Translations under genes and position numbers: made by a program
Source: Actinomycetota bacterium
GTDB taxonomy: Bacteria; Actinomycetota; Actinomycetes; S36-B12; CAIYMF01
Assembly: GCA_947455705.1 (NCBI GenBank)
Contig: CANGPO010000005.1
Location: forward strand, 1-64,000
Direction of reading: 5' to 3'
Length of the DNA: 64,000 nt
Notes under the pieces: generated by a model
Told to the model about the DNA's origin: nothing
The model's database searches: none
Seen by the model: only the letters and a program-made list of their open reading frames with translations
Shown here: piece after piece, positions 55,380 to 64,000 of the stretch
Numbering within the stretch: the stretch's first letter is position 1
How the letters are laid out: every line of letters starts with the position of its first letter

Positions 55380-56855
55380 ATGGCCGTCGACACACCCCCT
55401 GAAGTCGCCACATCTTCGTGGGACCGTTGGTTTGAACTCACCAAGCGAGGATCCAACAACAATCGCGAGATTCGTGGTGGATTCGTAACCTTCTTCACGA
55501 TGGCGTACATCGTCATTTTGAACCCGCTCATCATTGGTACGGCTAAAGACGTGAACGGCCAATTCATCGGTGGCACTACCGATATTGGCAAGGCCATCGT
55601 GATGGTCACGGCTGCCACCGCTCTCGTCGCCGGTCTGATGACGATTGCGATGGGTGCGATTGGACGATTCCCAGTCGCTCTGGCTGCGGGTCTTGGTCTT
55701 AACGGTTACGTGGCGTTCACGTTGGCACCGCATATGTCGTGGGCAGACGCCATGGGACTGATCGTCCTTGAGGGTTTGATCATCGCAGCGCTGGTTCTGA
55801 CGGGTTTCCGAACTGCGGTCTTCAACGCAGTGCCCGAGCAGCTCAAGTACGCGATCGGTGTCGGAATCGGCCTTTTCATCACAATCATCGGCCTTGTCGA
55901 CGCCGGGATCGTGCGACCAGGTGTTCCGCTGATTTCGTTTGGTACCTATGGAGCACTGCGTGGCTGGCCAACGTTCGTTTTCGTATTCGGCTTACTGCTG
56001 ACCTCGGTTCTAGTGGCTCGCCATACGAAGGGGGCAATCCTCATCGGGATCGTGGCCTCCACAATCCTTTCGATGATTATCGAGGCGGTCGCACACGTTG
56101 GTCCGCACATTGGTGCAGACGGAAAGGTCGCCAATGACAACGGCTGGAGCTTGAACGTTCCGTCGTGGCCGTCCCAAGTGGTCTCAAATCCAGATCTTGG
56201 CCTGCTCGGCAAGTTCAGTCTCTTTGGCGGGTTTCAGGCAATCGGGTTTGTCGCAGCGTCACTGGCGGTCTTCTCCCTTCTTCTCAGCGACTTCTTCGAC
56301 ACGATGGGTACGGTCTTCGGCCTGGCTCATGAGGGTGAAATCCTCAACGAGGACGGGACTGTTCCGCATTTCGAAGCAGTCCTTATGGTCGATTCACTCG
56401 CGGCTGCCGCTGGTGGTGCGGCAAGTGTGTCGAGTAATACGAGCTACATCGAATCCGCATCTGGCGTTGGTGAAGGTGCCCGTACTGGTATCGCATCATT
56501 GGTAACTGGTGCGCTCTTCCTGGTTGCGATGTTCTTCTCGCCACTTGTGTCGATCGTTCCCCATGAGGCCGCAACGCCTGCCCTGGTGATCGTCGGCTTC
56601 CTGATGATGACGCAGATTCGTCATATCGATTTCACTGACTATGAGATTGGTATTCCGGCCTTCTTGACGCTCGCGTTGATGCCGTTCACCTACTCGATTT
56701 CCAACGGCATCGGTGCTGGCTTCATCACCTACGTTGTCATCAAACTGTTCAAGGGCAAGGCCAAAGAAGTCCATCCGTTGTTGTGGGTAATCGCGGCCGC
56801 ATTCGTCATCTACTTCGCATCCGACCCGATATCGCAGTTACTGCACATCGGGTAG
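55380..56855 (+). CDS. NCS2 family (AzgA-like) adenine/guanine permease
   Basis: GGFVTFFTMAYIVILNPLIIG; GLGLNGYVAFTLAP; LLSDFFDTMGTVFGLAHE; SSNTSYIESASGVGEGARTG. Confidence 0.93.
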   Translation: MAVDTPPEVATSSWDRWFELTKRGSNNNREIRGGFVTFFTMAYIVILNPLIIGTAKDVNGQFIGGTTDIGKAIVMVTAATALVAGLMTIAMGAIGRFPVALAAGLGLNGYVAFTLAPHMSWADAMGLIVLEGLIIAALVLTGFRTAVFNAVPEQLKYAIGVGIGLFITIIGLVDAGIVRPGVPLISFGTYGALRGWPTFVFVFGLLLTSVLVARHTKGAILIGIVASTILSMIIEAVAHVGPHIGADGKVANDNGWSLNVPSWPSQVVSNPDLGLLGKFSLFGGFQAIGFVAASLAVFSLLLSDFFDTMGTVFGLAHEGEILNEDGTVPHFEAVLMVDSLAAAAGGAASVSSNTSYIESASGVGEGARTGIASLVTGALFLVAMFFSPLVSIVPHEAATPALVIVGFLMMTQIRHIDFTDYEIGIPAFLTLALMPFTYSISNGIGAGFITYVVIKLFKGKAKEVHPLLWVIAAAFVIYFASDPISQLLHIG

Positions 56856-57012
56856 CGAGCAGTCGGAATCTGTGGGGTGTCGCGTCATCGACGTGGCACC
56901 CCACAGGCATGCCTAACGGTGGTCGTCTGTATGTGACGGTGGGCCCTCGTAGCGCCCATGCAGTGGGACTATCCTGACGGGACAGTGAAATGAGCAACGT
57001 TAGGGAGCCGGT

Positions 57013-58017
57013 ATGTACATCCTCAACGCTTGGTACGTGGCGGCCTGGTCGACCGAGGTTAGTCGCGAGCCTGCTCGAAGGGTGATCTGTGAAATCCCGG
57101 TCGTGCTGTATCGCACTGAGGCCGGTGAGGCAGTGGCACTCGAGGATCGCTGCCCGCACCGCGGATACCCACTTTCGCCTGGACGACTCGTCGGAGACAA
57201 CATCGAGTGTGGGTATCACGGTTTTACTTTCGACGGCTCGGGAACCTGCGTTCGAGTGCCCGCCCAAGACATCATCCCGAAGCAGGCCTTCGTCCGGTCA
57301 TTTCCGTTGGTGGAGAAGGATGGTTGGGTGTGGATCTGGACAGGACAAAAGGAACTCGCCGATGAATCGAAGGTTCCTGATACGCATTGGATGTCTGATC
57401 CAGAGTGGGTGACGGTAACGCATAGTTTCCACTTCGCGTGCCGTGCTGAGTTGATCCATGACAACCTTCTCGATCTCACTCACGAGTCTTTTATTCACAC
57501 GTCCACGGTTGGCGACGACTACATCTACAAGCACGGCATCACCGTGGAAGTGGACGGCGATGTCGTGTCGGCAGATCGTCTGATGCCGGGTGTGGTGGCT
57601 CCTCCGCTGTATGCCCGAACGATGGCGACGGAAGGCTTGTACGACCGCTTCCACTGCACTGTCTTCTACCCGCCCGGATACTTGCTGCTGCACTCCGGGA
57701 TCACGGGGGAAGGTCGTCCGCGTGAAGAGGGATACCTGATCAAGGTGCTGAATGGGATCACGCCGATTGATGCGCACAACTCGTGGTACTACTACGCCTT
57801 CTCGCGCAACTTCGGCGTCGATCAACACTGGGCAACTGAAGAATTGGTCACCGGGCTTGCAACCGTTCTTGAGGAAGATAAGGACGCGCTGGAGTGGCAA
57901 GAGATTGGGTTGCGGTCGCGGCCCTACGACGTACGTGACTCGCTCATCGCTCAGGATGCTGGCGTTGCCAAGGCGCGCAAGGTCATGGAGCGGTTGCTTG
58001 CCGCGGAAAAGCAGTAA
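57013..58017 (+). CDS. Rieske 2Fe-2S oxygenase (VanA-like)
   Basis: CPHRGYPLSPGRLVGDNIECGYHGFTFDGSGTCVRVPAQ; D...H...H-like LIHDNLLDLTHESFIH. Confidence 0.9.
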   Translation: MYILNAWYVAAWSTEVSREPARRVICEIPVVLYRTEAGEAVALEDRCPHRGYPLSPGRLVGDNIECGYHGFTFDGSGTCVRVPAQDIIPKQAFVRSFPLVEKDGWVWIWTGQKELADESKVPDTHWMSDPEWVTVTHSFHFACRAELIHDNLLDLTHESFIHTSTVGDDYIYKHGITVEVDGDVVSADRLMPGVVAPPLYARTMATEGLYDRFHCTVFYPPGYLLLHSGITGEGRPREEGYLIKVLNGITPIDAHNSWYYYAFSRNFGVDQHWATEELVTGLATVLEEDKDALEWQEIGLRSRPYDVRDSLIAQDAGVAKARKVMERLLAAEKQ

Positions 58018-58442
58018 TGCAGCTGATCCTTCGTCAGCCCGCAGCTAGAGATGCCGGTGATGGATCGACCGGAGTTGTAGTTGCGGCGAGCCCTGACACG
58101 TTCGGCCGCGAGCAATGGCAGTGGGATGTTCGCATCTGCGAGTCCGAGGCTGGTTTCGATGTAGCCGTCGCGCATAATGTCGAGTCGATCGAGGTGGTGG
58201 AGGAGTCGATCGATGTCTCTGCATCGTTTGAAGCGACGCGTGAGGTAGCTGAGTTGTGGCTGGCTGTTGTTGTTAAGAAGCCAGTGATCCACGGTCAATT
58301 CCGTCTCGAGGCCGGCGATGTGGCGGTGTGGGAGGGTGACGATCCAGTGCGAATCCGCGTGCAAGCCGTAGAAGATGACGCTCGACTTCAATTGGTTCGA
58401 ATCAGGCGGCGGGACGGTAAGGCGGCGCGCTGGGTCCCGTAA
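58017..58442 (+). CDS. Small protein of unknown function, possibly HutD/cupin-like, coupled to Rieske oxygenase
   Basis: Start overlaps upstream stop; GDVAVWEGDDPVRI segment; family assignment tentative. Confidence 0.5.
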   Translation: MQLILRQPAARDAGDGSTGVVVAASPDTFGREQWQWDVRICESEAGFDVAVAHNVESIEVVEESIDVSASFEATREVAELWLAVVVKKPVIHGQFRLEAGDVAVWEGDDPVRIRVQAVEDDARLQLVRIRRRDGKAARWVP

Positions 58443-58563
58443 CAGGTGGTCTTGTCCGGTCACGATGAGCCGGGCTAGACTAATCCTGAATGGCCGTTCA
58501 GGATGTGCGCGATTGCGTATGTGGCTGTCGGCTCGTCTTGACTACCGTATCTAGGGAGTTCTG

Positions 58564-59652
58564 GTGGAGCGTCGTACCCTGCCCGGTCCTGATTACTACG
58601 ACCCCGCGATTTTTGAACTGGAGAAGGAGAACGTCTTCTTCAGGTCGTGGCTGCTCGTTGGCCTCGCCCAGCAGATCCCGAACCCTGGTGATTGGTTCAC
58701 CTTCAACATCTTCGACGAGTCGGTGCTGATCTCTCGCGGAGATGACGAGCAGATTCGCGCCTTCTACAACGTGTGCACGCATCGTGGCTCCCGTCTGCGT
58801 GAAGAAGCCAGTGGCTCGGAGAAGCACGTGTTCGCTTGCCCCTACCACGCGTGGTGCTTCTCGCTCGAGGGTGAGCTCGTCGGAACCCCACGTGTGGGCA
58901 AGGATGAGTTCGATCGCTCCAAGTGGGGACTTCGTCCCGTCCACGTTGACGTGTGGCAGGGGATGATCTGGATCAATATGGATCGCGAGACTCCCATGTC
59001 GTTGCATGACTGGATGCTCGACAACAACGACAACATGCTCACGTTCGAGCGGTTCAACATTGATCAACTTCATCGCACTCGGATTTCTGAGTGGGTTGTC
59101 GAGAGCAACTGGAAGATCGTCATCGAGAACTACAGCGAATGTCTGCACTGTCCGACGGTGCACCCAGAACTCGTCAAGGCTGTGCCGATTTACAAGACGG
59201 GTTGGGTTTTTGAACCTGGTCGTGACGATGGTGGCGTTCATGCTGTTGCCGGCGTCGAAGGCCCAGCGGGTATGGGGGATGTCATGCTGATGCCGGCGAT
59301 GACGGATGTTGAAGGTGAGTCTGTATTCGGTGGATCGATGTTCCCGAACATGTTTATGGACATCACCGGCACGAACATCGTCATCTCACAGGTCGTTCCG
59401 CTGACGCCGACCACCACGCGCGTTCAGTCGTGGTACATGTTCCACCCGGATCAGTTGAACTCACCGGGTTTCGACCCGACAGATATCTACGCTTTCAACG
59501 ATCTTGTGACCGAGCAGGACAACTCTGTGTGTGTTCGTGCTCAGCATGGAGCCACCTCGCGTGCGTACCTTGACGGCGGGATTTACCCTGATAAGGACGA
59601 GTTCGTCCTCGACTTCAACATGAACTACCTGCGTCACCGCGACGGAAAGTAG
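58564..59652 (+). CDS. Rieske ring-hydroxylating-type oxygenase alpha subunit (GbcA-like)
   Basis: CTHRGSRLREEASGSEKHVFACPYHAWCFSLEGELVG; NWKIVIENYSECLHCPTVHPEL. Confidence 0.92.
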   Translation: MERRTLPGPDYYDPAIFELEKENVFFRSWLLVGLAQQIPNPGDWFTFNIFDESVLISRGDDEQIRAFYNVCTHRGSRLREEASGSEKHVFACPYHAWCFSLEGELVGTPRVGKDEFDRSKWGLRPVHVDVWQGMIWINMDRETPMSLHDWMLDNNDNMLTFERFNIDQLHRTRISEWVVESNWKIVIENYSECLHCPTVHPELVKAVPIYKTGWVFEPGRDDGGVHAVAGVEGPAGMGDVMLMPAMTDVEGESVFGGSMFPNMFMDITGTNIVISQVVPLTPTTTRVQSWYMFHPDQLNSPGFDPTDIYAFNDLVTEQDNSVCVRAQHGATSRAYLDGGIYPDKDEFVLDFNMNYLRHRDGK

Positions 59653-59657
59653 TTCGG

Positions 59658-59677
59658 CGGGTTCTTTAACGAACCCG
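59658..59677 (+). terminator. Hairpin after Rieske gene
   Basis: CGGGTTC-TTTAAC-GAACCCG. Confidence 0.5.
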
Positions 59678-59715
59678 TGAGGTTTGAGGCTGGTTAAAGG
59701 GGGAATGATCGAGTC

Positions 59716-60084
59716 ATGACTAATGCACGACGCTCAACGGCGTACACCGCGGTTGCCTCTGAGGCGGCCAAGGATCCGATGAGTTTCCTTTCGCGTGTCA
59801 CTGCCGTGCCGGGCATGGTTCGTGACGTTCTCCTTGGCCGCTACGCGGGCCTCGGCAAGGGCAAACTGTTTTTGATGGTGCTTGCCGTCGGATACATCGT
59901 GTCACCGATCGATCTTCTGCCAGAGGCGCTCCTGACGATTCCAGGTTTGGCCGATGACGCCGTTGTCGCCGCGTGGCTGATTGGTTCGGTTCTCACCGAA
60001 TCGACCCGCTATTTGGAGTATCGCGGGGCGGTCGATGTGACCGATAACCCGAGCGTGATACCGGGCGAAATCATCCGTCCGTAG
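59716..60084 (+). CDS. DUF1232 (YkvA-like) membrane protein
   Basis: VLAVGYIVSPIDLLPEALLTIPGLADDAVVAAWLI. Confidence 0.85.
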   Translation: MTNARRSTAYTAVASEAAKDPMSFLSRVTAVPGMVRDVLLGRYAGLGKGKLFLMVLAVGYIVSPIDLLPEALLTIPGLADDAVVAAWLIGSVLTESTRYLEYRGAVDVTDNPSVIPGEIIRP

Positions 60085-60220
60085 CTGCCTAGCCCGCCGG
60101 GACGCATGCTTTTGCCGACCAAGTGACGCATGCAGGCCCTACGTAGCGACAGTGGGTTCGGTTCGGTGCTAGCGTGCTGGCGATCGTGAGTATTCCTCCG
60201 TCGTCAGATCAAGGGATCAG

Positions 60221-61879
60221 ATGCAACTCCGCGTGCCGTTTCAACGCAAGACGTTACGCGACGATGCCGTGGCTGGTCTCGTGTTGGGTGTGCAGAGCGT
60301 TCCCGACGGCCTAGCCACTGGCCTACTTGCGGGAGTTAATCCGCTCGCTGGGTTGTATGGGTACCTCGTCGGCACTATGGCAGGTGCCGCGGCTACGAGT
60401 TCTGCGTTCATGGCCATTCAGGGCACGGGCGCCATGGCGATGATTGTTGCTGACGTGCCGGCAGTTCACGATGCTCGGGATCCGGCCGTTGCGCTCTTCA
60501 CCCTTTCGGTCCTGACCGGTGTGGTCATGCTCGCCGCCGGATTGTTCCGCCTGGGATCGGTTCTGCGCTTCGTTTCGAACGCAGTGATGGTCGGCTTTAT
60601 CAACGCTGTCGGCGTCAACATCATCCTGGGCCAGCTATCGAATTTCACGGGCTATTCCGCACCAGGGCCGAATCGCATCATTCGTGCGCTTCAGACGGTC
60701 GTTAATCCATCCCAGATTCATCTTGCGACGCTCGCTGTTGGTGTGGCGACTATTGTGCTGATCTTGTTGCTGGAGCGAACGCGGCTCGGCGCGATGGGTC
60801 TCGTCCTGGCGGTGATCGCGACGTCTGCGGCAGCCTTCGTGTTCGGTTGGCATGATGTCGCGACACTTAACGACCTCGGCGAGGTCCCTCGCTCGCTGCC
60901 TACACCTCAACTGCCTTCGCTATTGCTCGTCCCATCATTGATCGTGCCGGCACTTTCGCTTGCATTTGTTGGCCTTGTCCAAGGGGCTAGCATCTCGACG
61001 AACTATCCCAACCCTGATGGTTCCTTTGCTGACACCTCACGCGACTTTGTTGGCCAAGGTGTGGCAAACATTGCGTCGGGAGTCTTTCAAGGAATGCCCG
61101 TTGGCGGATCGGTCTCGGCATCGGCGCTGAACAAGGCGGCCGGTGCTAAGTCGCGTCAAGCGCTATTTGTGGCGAGCGTTGTGATGGCCCTTGTCATTTT
61201 GCTTTTTGCCACAGCGATTGGCTACGTCGCCATGCCAGCGCTCGCAGGCTTGCTGATGCTTATCGGATTCCGCACGATCAAGCCAGATCGCATTGCGACA
61301 GTCTGGAAGACCGGAATCGTCCAGAAGGCCGTGTTTGTGGTCACCTTCGTGCTGACGATGTTGATCCCCTTGCAATATGCGGTGCTCGTCGGGGTTGGCG
61401 TGTCCGTAATCTTGCACATTGTTCGTCAATCAAACCAGGTGACGATCAAACGTCGTCAGGTAAATGACGCGGGGGATCTCGTCGAGACAGATCCGCCGGC
61501 TGTGGTGCCGCCGGGTGAGGTCGTAGTCCTGCAGCCATACGGCAGCCTGTTCTTTGCTGCAGCTCCGGTGTTCGAGGCACAGCTGCCCGCCGTGCAGGAC
61601 AGCTCGACCGGCTCAGTTGTGATTCTGCGGCTACGTGGTCGTAGTGATTTGGGCACAACGTTCATGGATGTCTTGCTCCGTTACGCCCAGTCACTTGATC
61701 GAGTTGGTAGCAGGCTAATGATCGCGTCGACGAATGCTGATATCGACGAGCAACTTGCCGTCACGGGTATTACGGCCGTGATCGGCGAGGGTTCTGTTTA
61801 TCGCGGTGACGAGCGAGTCGGTGCGACGATCCGTCAGGCCGAGTCTGACGCGCGTGCTTGGGTGGAGTCGCACGGCTAA
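60221..61879 (+). CDS. SulP family anion transporter with C-terminal STAS-like domain
   Basis: DAVAGLVLGVQSVPDGLATGLLAGVNPLAGLYGYLVGTMAGA; SLFFAAAPVFEAQLP...VVILRLRGRSDLGTTFMDVL. Confidence 0.92.
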   Translation: MQLRVPFQRKTLRDDAVAGLVLGVQSVPDGLATGLLAGVNPLAGLYGYLVGTMAGAAATSSAFMAIQGTGAMAMIVADVPAVHDARDPAVALFTLSVLTGVVMLAAGLFRLGSVLRFVSNAVMVGFINAVGVNIILGQLSNFTGYSAPGPNRIIRALQTVVNPSQIHLATLAVGVATIVLILLLERTRLGAMGLVLAVIATSAAAFVFGWHDVATLNDLGEVPRSLPTPQLPSLLLVPSLIVPALSLAFVGLVQGASISTNYPNPDGSFADTSRDFVGQGVANIASGVFQGMPVGGSVSASALNKAAGAKSRQALFVASVVMALVILLFATAIGYVAMPALAGLLMLIGFRTIKPDRIATVWKTGIVQKAVFVVTFVLTMLIPLQYAVLVGVGVSVILHIVRQSNQVTIKRRQVNDAGDLVETDPPAVVPPGEVVVLQPYGSLFFAAAPVFEAQLPAVQDSSTGSVVILRLRGRSDLGTTFMDVLLRYAQSLDRVGSRLMIASTNADIDEQLAVTGITAVIGEGSVYRGDERVGATIRQAESDARAWVESHG

Positions 61880-61982
61880 AACGGTGTCAATTTGGCTAGA
61901 TGGACGAGGAGCTGCGGCCTCCAACTAGTGGCCGCGCGGTTCTCGTCGTCGACGAGTTCGCTCTTACGAAGTCGTCATTTTG

Positions 61983-62055
61983 TGGGCCGCCCGGGGATCG
62001 AACCCGGAACCCGCGGATTAAAAGTCCGCTGCTCTACCTGTTGAGCTAACAGCCC
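61983..62055 (-). tRNA. tRNA-Lys (TTT)
   Basis: GGGCTGTTAGCTCAACAGGTAGAGCAGCGGACTTTTAATCCGCGGGTTCCGGGTTCGATCCCCGGGCGGCCCA. Confidence 0.95.
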
Positions 62056-62235
62056 GGGGACACAGATAAATCTTTTGATAAAACTCGGTTGCTGTGTCGC
62101 CTTGGCAGAGTCTACGCAGCGTCGATCTCGTGGATGGTGCCGGTAGGGGTGTTTGAGGGTTCAGATTCGGTGTTTGGGTATGCGTGTAACCGCCGGGGCG
62201 TCGTTGCCGAGGCGGTTGGGCGCGTGCGGGGGTGT

Positions 62236-63945
62236 TTATTCGGTGTTGTCGAAGATGTTCGGTTCGCCGTGAGCTTGGAGGTGGTACTGCCAGTTGATGG
62301 CGTTCATGGCGAGCGCGGCGGCTAGGAGCCTGAGGCGTTGTCCGCGGACGTTACGGGGCATGTATTTGATGCGTTGTTTGAGTTCCGCGTGCCGAGCTTC
62401 GGTGTCATTTCGGCATGCGTAGAGGAAGATGTATTGCGGTGAGAAGGGCGCGAACACTCGGACGTACTCGCCGTAATTGAATTCCAGTACGCCCTCAACT
62501 GCCTCGCGATGGAAGAGAGGAACGCGAGTTGTAACTGGGTTCTCGATTGTGCAGTTGATGGTGACTGTGAAGTATTCACGTCGTTCGGCGTAAATGCCAT
62601 TCTTGGGATCGTGTGGTCCACGATTCTTGCGCGCACTGTACTCGGGAATCTCGACGTGGCGAACGTCTGGTGTGCCGTCAGAGCTCACGTACTTTTCTAG
62701 AAGGATTCCGCAGTACCAATACAGGTAGTGGTAGCAGGGGACGCCGTTGTTGTAGTGTTCGACGACCTTCGCCAAGTGGTCTTTCTCGACTCGCCCTTCA
62801 GAAAAACGCTGACCGGCTGAACGGTTGGGATTCTTTTCCGCATGCGGATAGTTGGTCACGGTGATCCATTGTCGTTGTAAGCCGGTGATGCCCTGTCCGC
62901 GTAGGGCGGAGTCCATGATGATCCCCTTGACGCCACCGTGTGAGAGATCCCTAAGTTCTAGGACCAAGCCGACACAGGCTTCAGCTTCTTGAGAGGCCGC
63001 GGATAACTTGTCTGTTCCGACGTGAGCGAACGAGCATATGACGCGAGAGTGTGGCTGGCCCTGAATGCGCGTGGAGAGGATGGCGAATTTGGTTCCGTAG
63101 GCCTTGTTTGGAACGCCGCCTTCATCGTGGGTGTCGTAAGAGCTATTGGCCACGTCGCGCTTATCTTTTGGGGCTTTGAATACGGTGCCGTCCGAGTGGA
63201 CGTGTTGACTGAGGTCGGGGTCCTTGTGCTGGAAGGGCTGATCTGGGTCGAATCGTCCCATGTTTTGGGCCTGTAACACCGCTTGCGGTGTGAAGGTTTC
63301 GACCAAGCGCTCGTCCACGTCGTAATAGTCGTCTTGCTGATCCAAGGGGACGAGTTGGTTGTCAACTATCTTCCAGCCCGTGAGTCTGCGTTCCAGGTAG
63401 CGCACGTGGGCGCGTGTGGGCCACGGTTTAGGCATACGAGTGGTGCCGTTTTGGTGTTGCTTCACGATGGCGTCGCTCGCGCGCGTCCCCTTAGGTTTCG
63501 GTCCGATTGCTGTGACACGTGGCCTTTGGGCCCTGGCCCATGCAGCTTCGTCGTGGGGCATCTGGCTTACACGCGTCCAGTGCGTAGGAGTTATGTCCTC
63601 GAGCAGGCGAATGAATCGACCCCACGCCGGTGGGTCGCTCAGGTGGTTCAGTATGGCCGCGACTGACCCGAGCGGCGTAACGCCGCTCGCCATCAAGATT
63701 GCGTAGAGGACGTAATCAGGAAAGTCTTGTGGGCGGCCTGGTTTGCCCACGTCCAACGTGTTGTGAGGCAATTGCGATGCGAGCTGTATAAAAGTTGGCG
63801 ACATCAGCAGGGCGCGGATTTGCTGGTCTGTGCTGGCATGGCGGCGGTCCTCACCCTGACGGGTTTGCACGGTCGGATATCGCTGCGGGTCTGGGCGAGG
63901 AACCAGCATGGCTGCAAGCCGGTCTTCTGGGATGGTGTTGAGCAC
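62236..63945 (-). mobile_element. DDE-transposase-like protein (RNase H-like; 569 aa)
   Basis: Candidate catalytic residues in SDGTVFKA, IMDSALRGQGI and NDTEARHAELKQRIKYMPRNVRGQRLRLLAAALAMNAINW; no terminal repeats identified. Confidence 0.65.
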
Positions 63946-64000
63946 TTTAATCGTACGTAGAACTATGTCCGGGAGTTTTTTCTCTTCCTTGGGACGCCTT

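Noticed and set aside
1-64000. CRISPR array
   Set aside because: No regularly spaced direct repeats with unique spacers seen; no cas genes

Overview
The window is a 64 kb actinobacterial chromosomal segment. It begins with the 3' end of a tyrosine recombinase beside tRNA-Phe and ends with a DDE-transposase-like gene near tRNA-Lys. About 0.6-44 kb is a nearly contiguous flagellar and chemotaxis locus: MCPs, a split PAS/MCP pair, PilZ, a muramidase-like protein, flgBC-fliEFGHIJK-flgDE-flbD-motAB-fliLMNOPQR-flhBA, a degenerate flhF-like gene, cheA-W-Y-B-R-X-Y-X, csrA-fliW, flgL-K-N, fliA, fliC, fliD-S-T-like and an MCP. The remainder encodes two glycosyltransferases, an SGNH hydrolase, tRNA-Asp and tRNA-Glu, a GGDEF/degenerate-EAL protein, a lipoprotein, an alpha/beta hydrolase, agmatinase-family and amidase enzymes, an NCS2 purine permease, two Rieske oxygenases, a SulP transporter and tRNA-Lys. 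The most interesting signals are non-coding: (1) a recurrent CT(C/A)A-N16-NCCGAT motif upstream of most flagellar transcription units, probably the FliA/sigma28 promoter, sometimes embedded in perfect inverted repeats; (2) a textbook CsrA-type ANGGAN hexaloop hairpin in the flagellin leader, with csrA-fliW nearby; (3) a ~290-nt putative structured RNA with its own promoter and terminator at ~54.9-55.2 kb, preceded by a cluster of DnaA-box-like sequences; (4) an FlhF-like protein lacking a P-loop. All assignments are by eye; no database searches were run.
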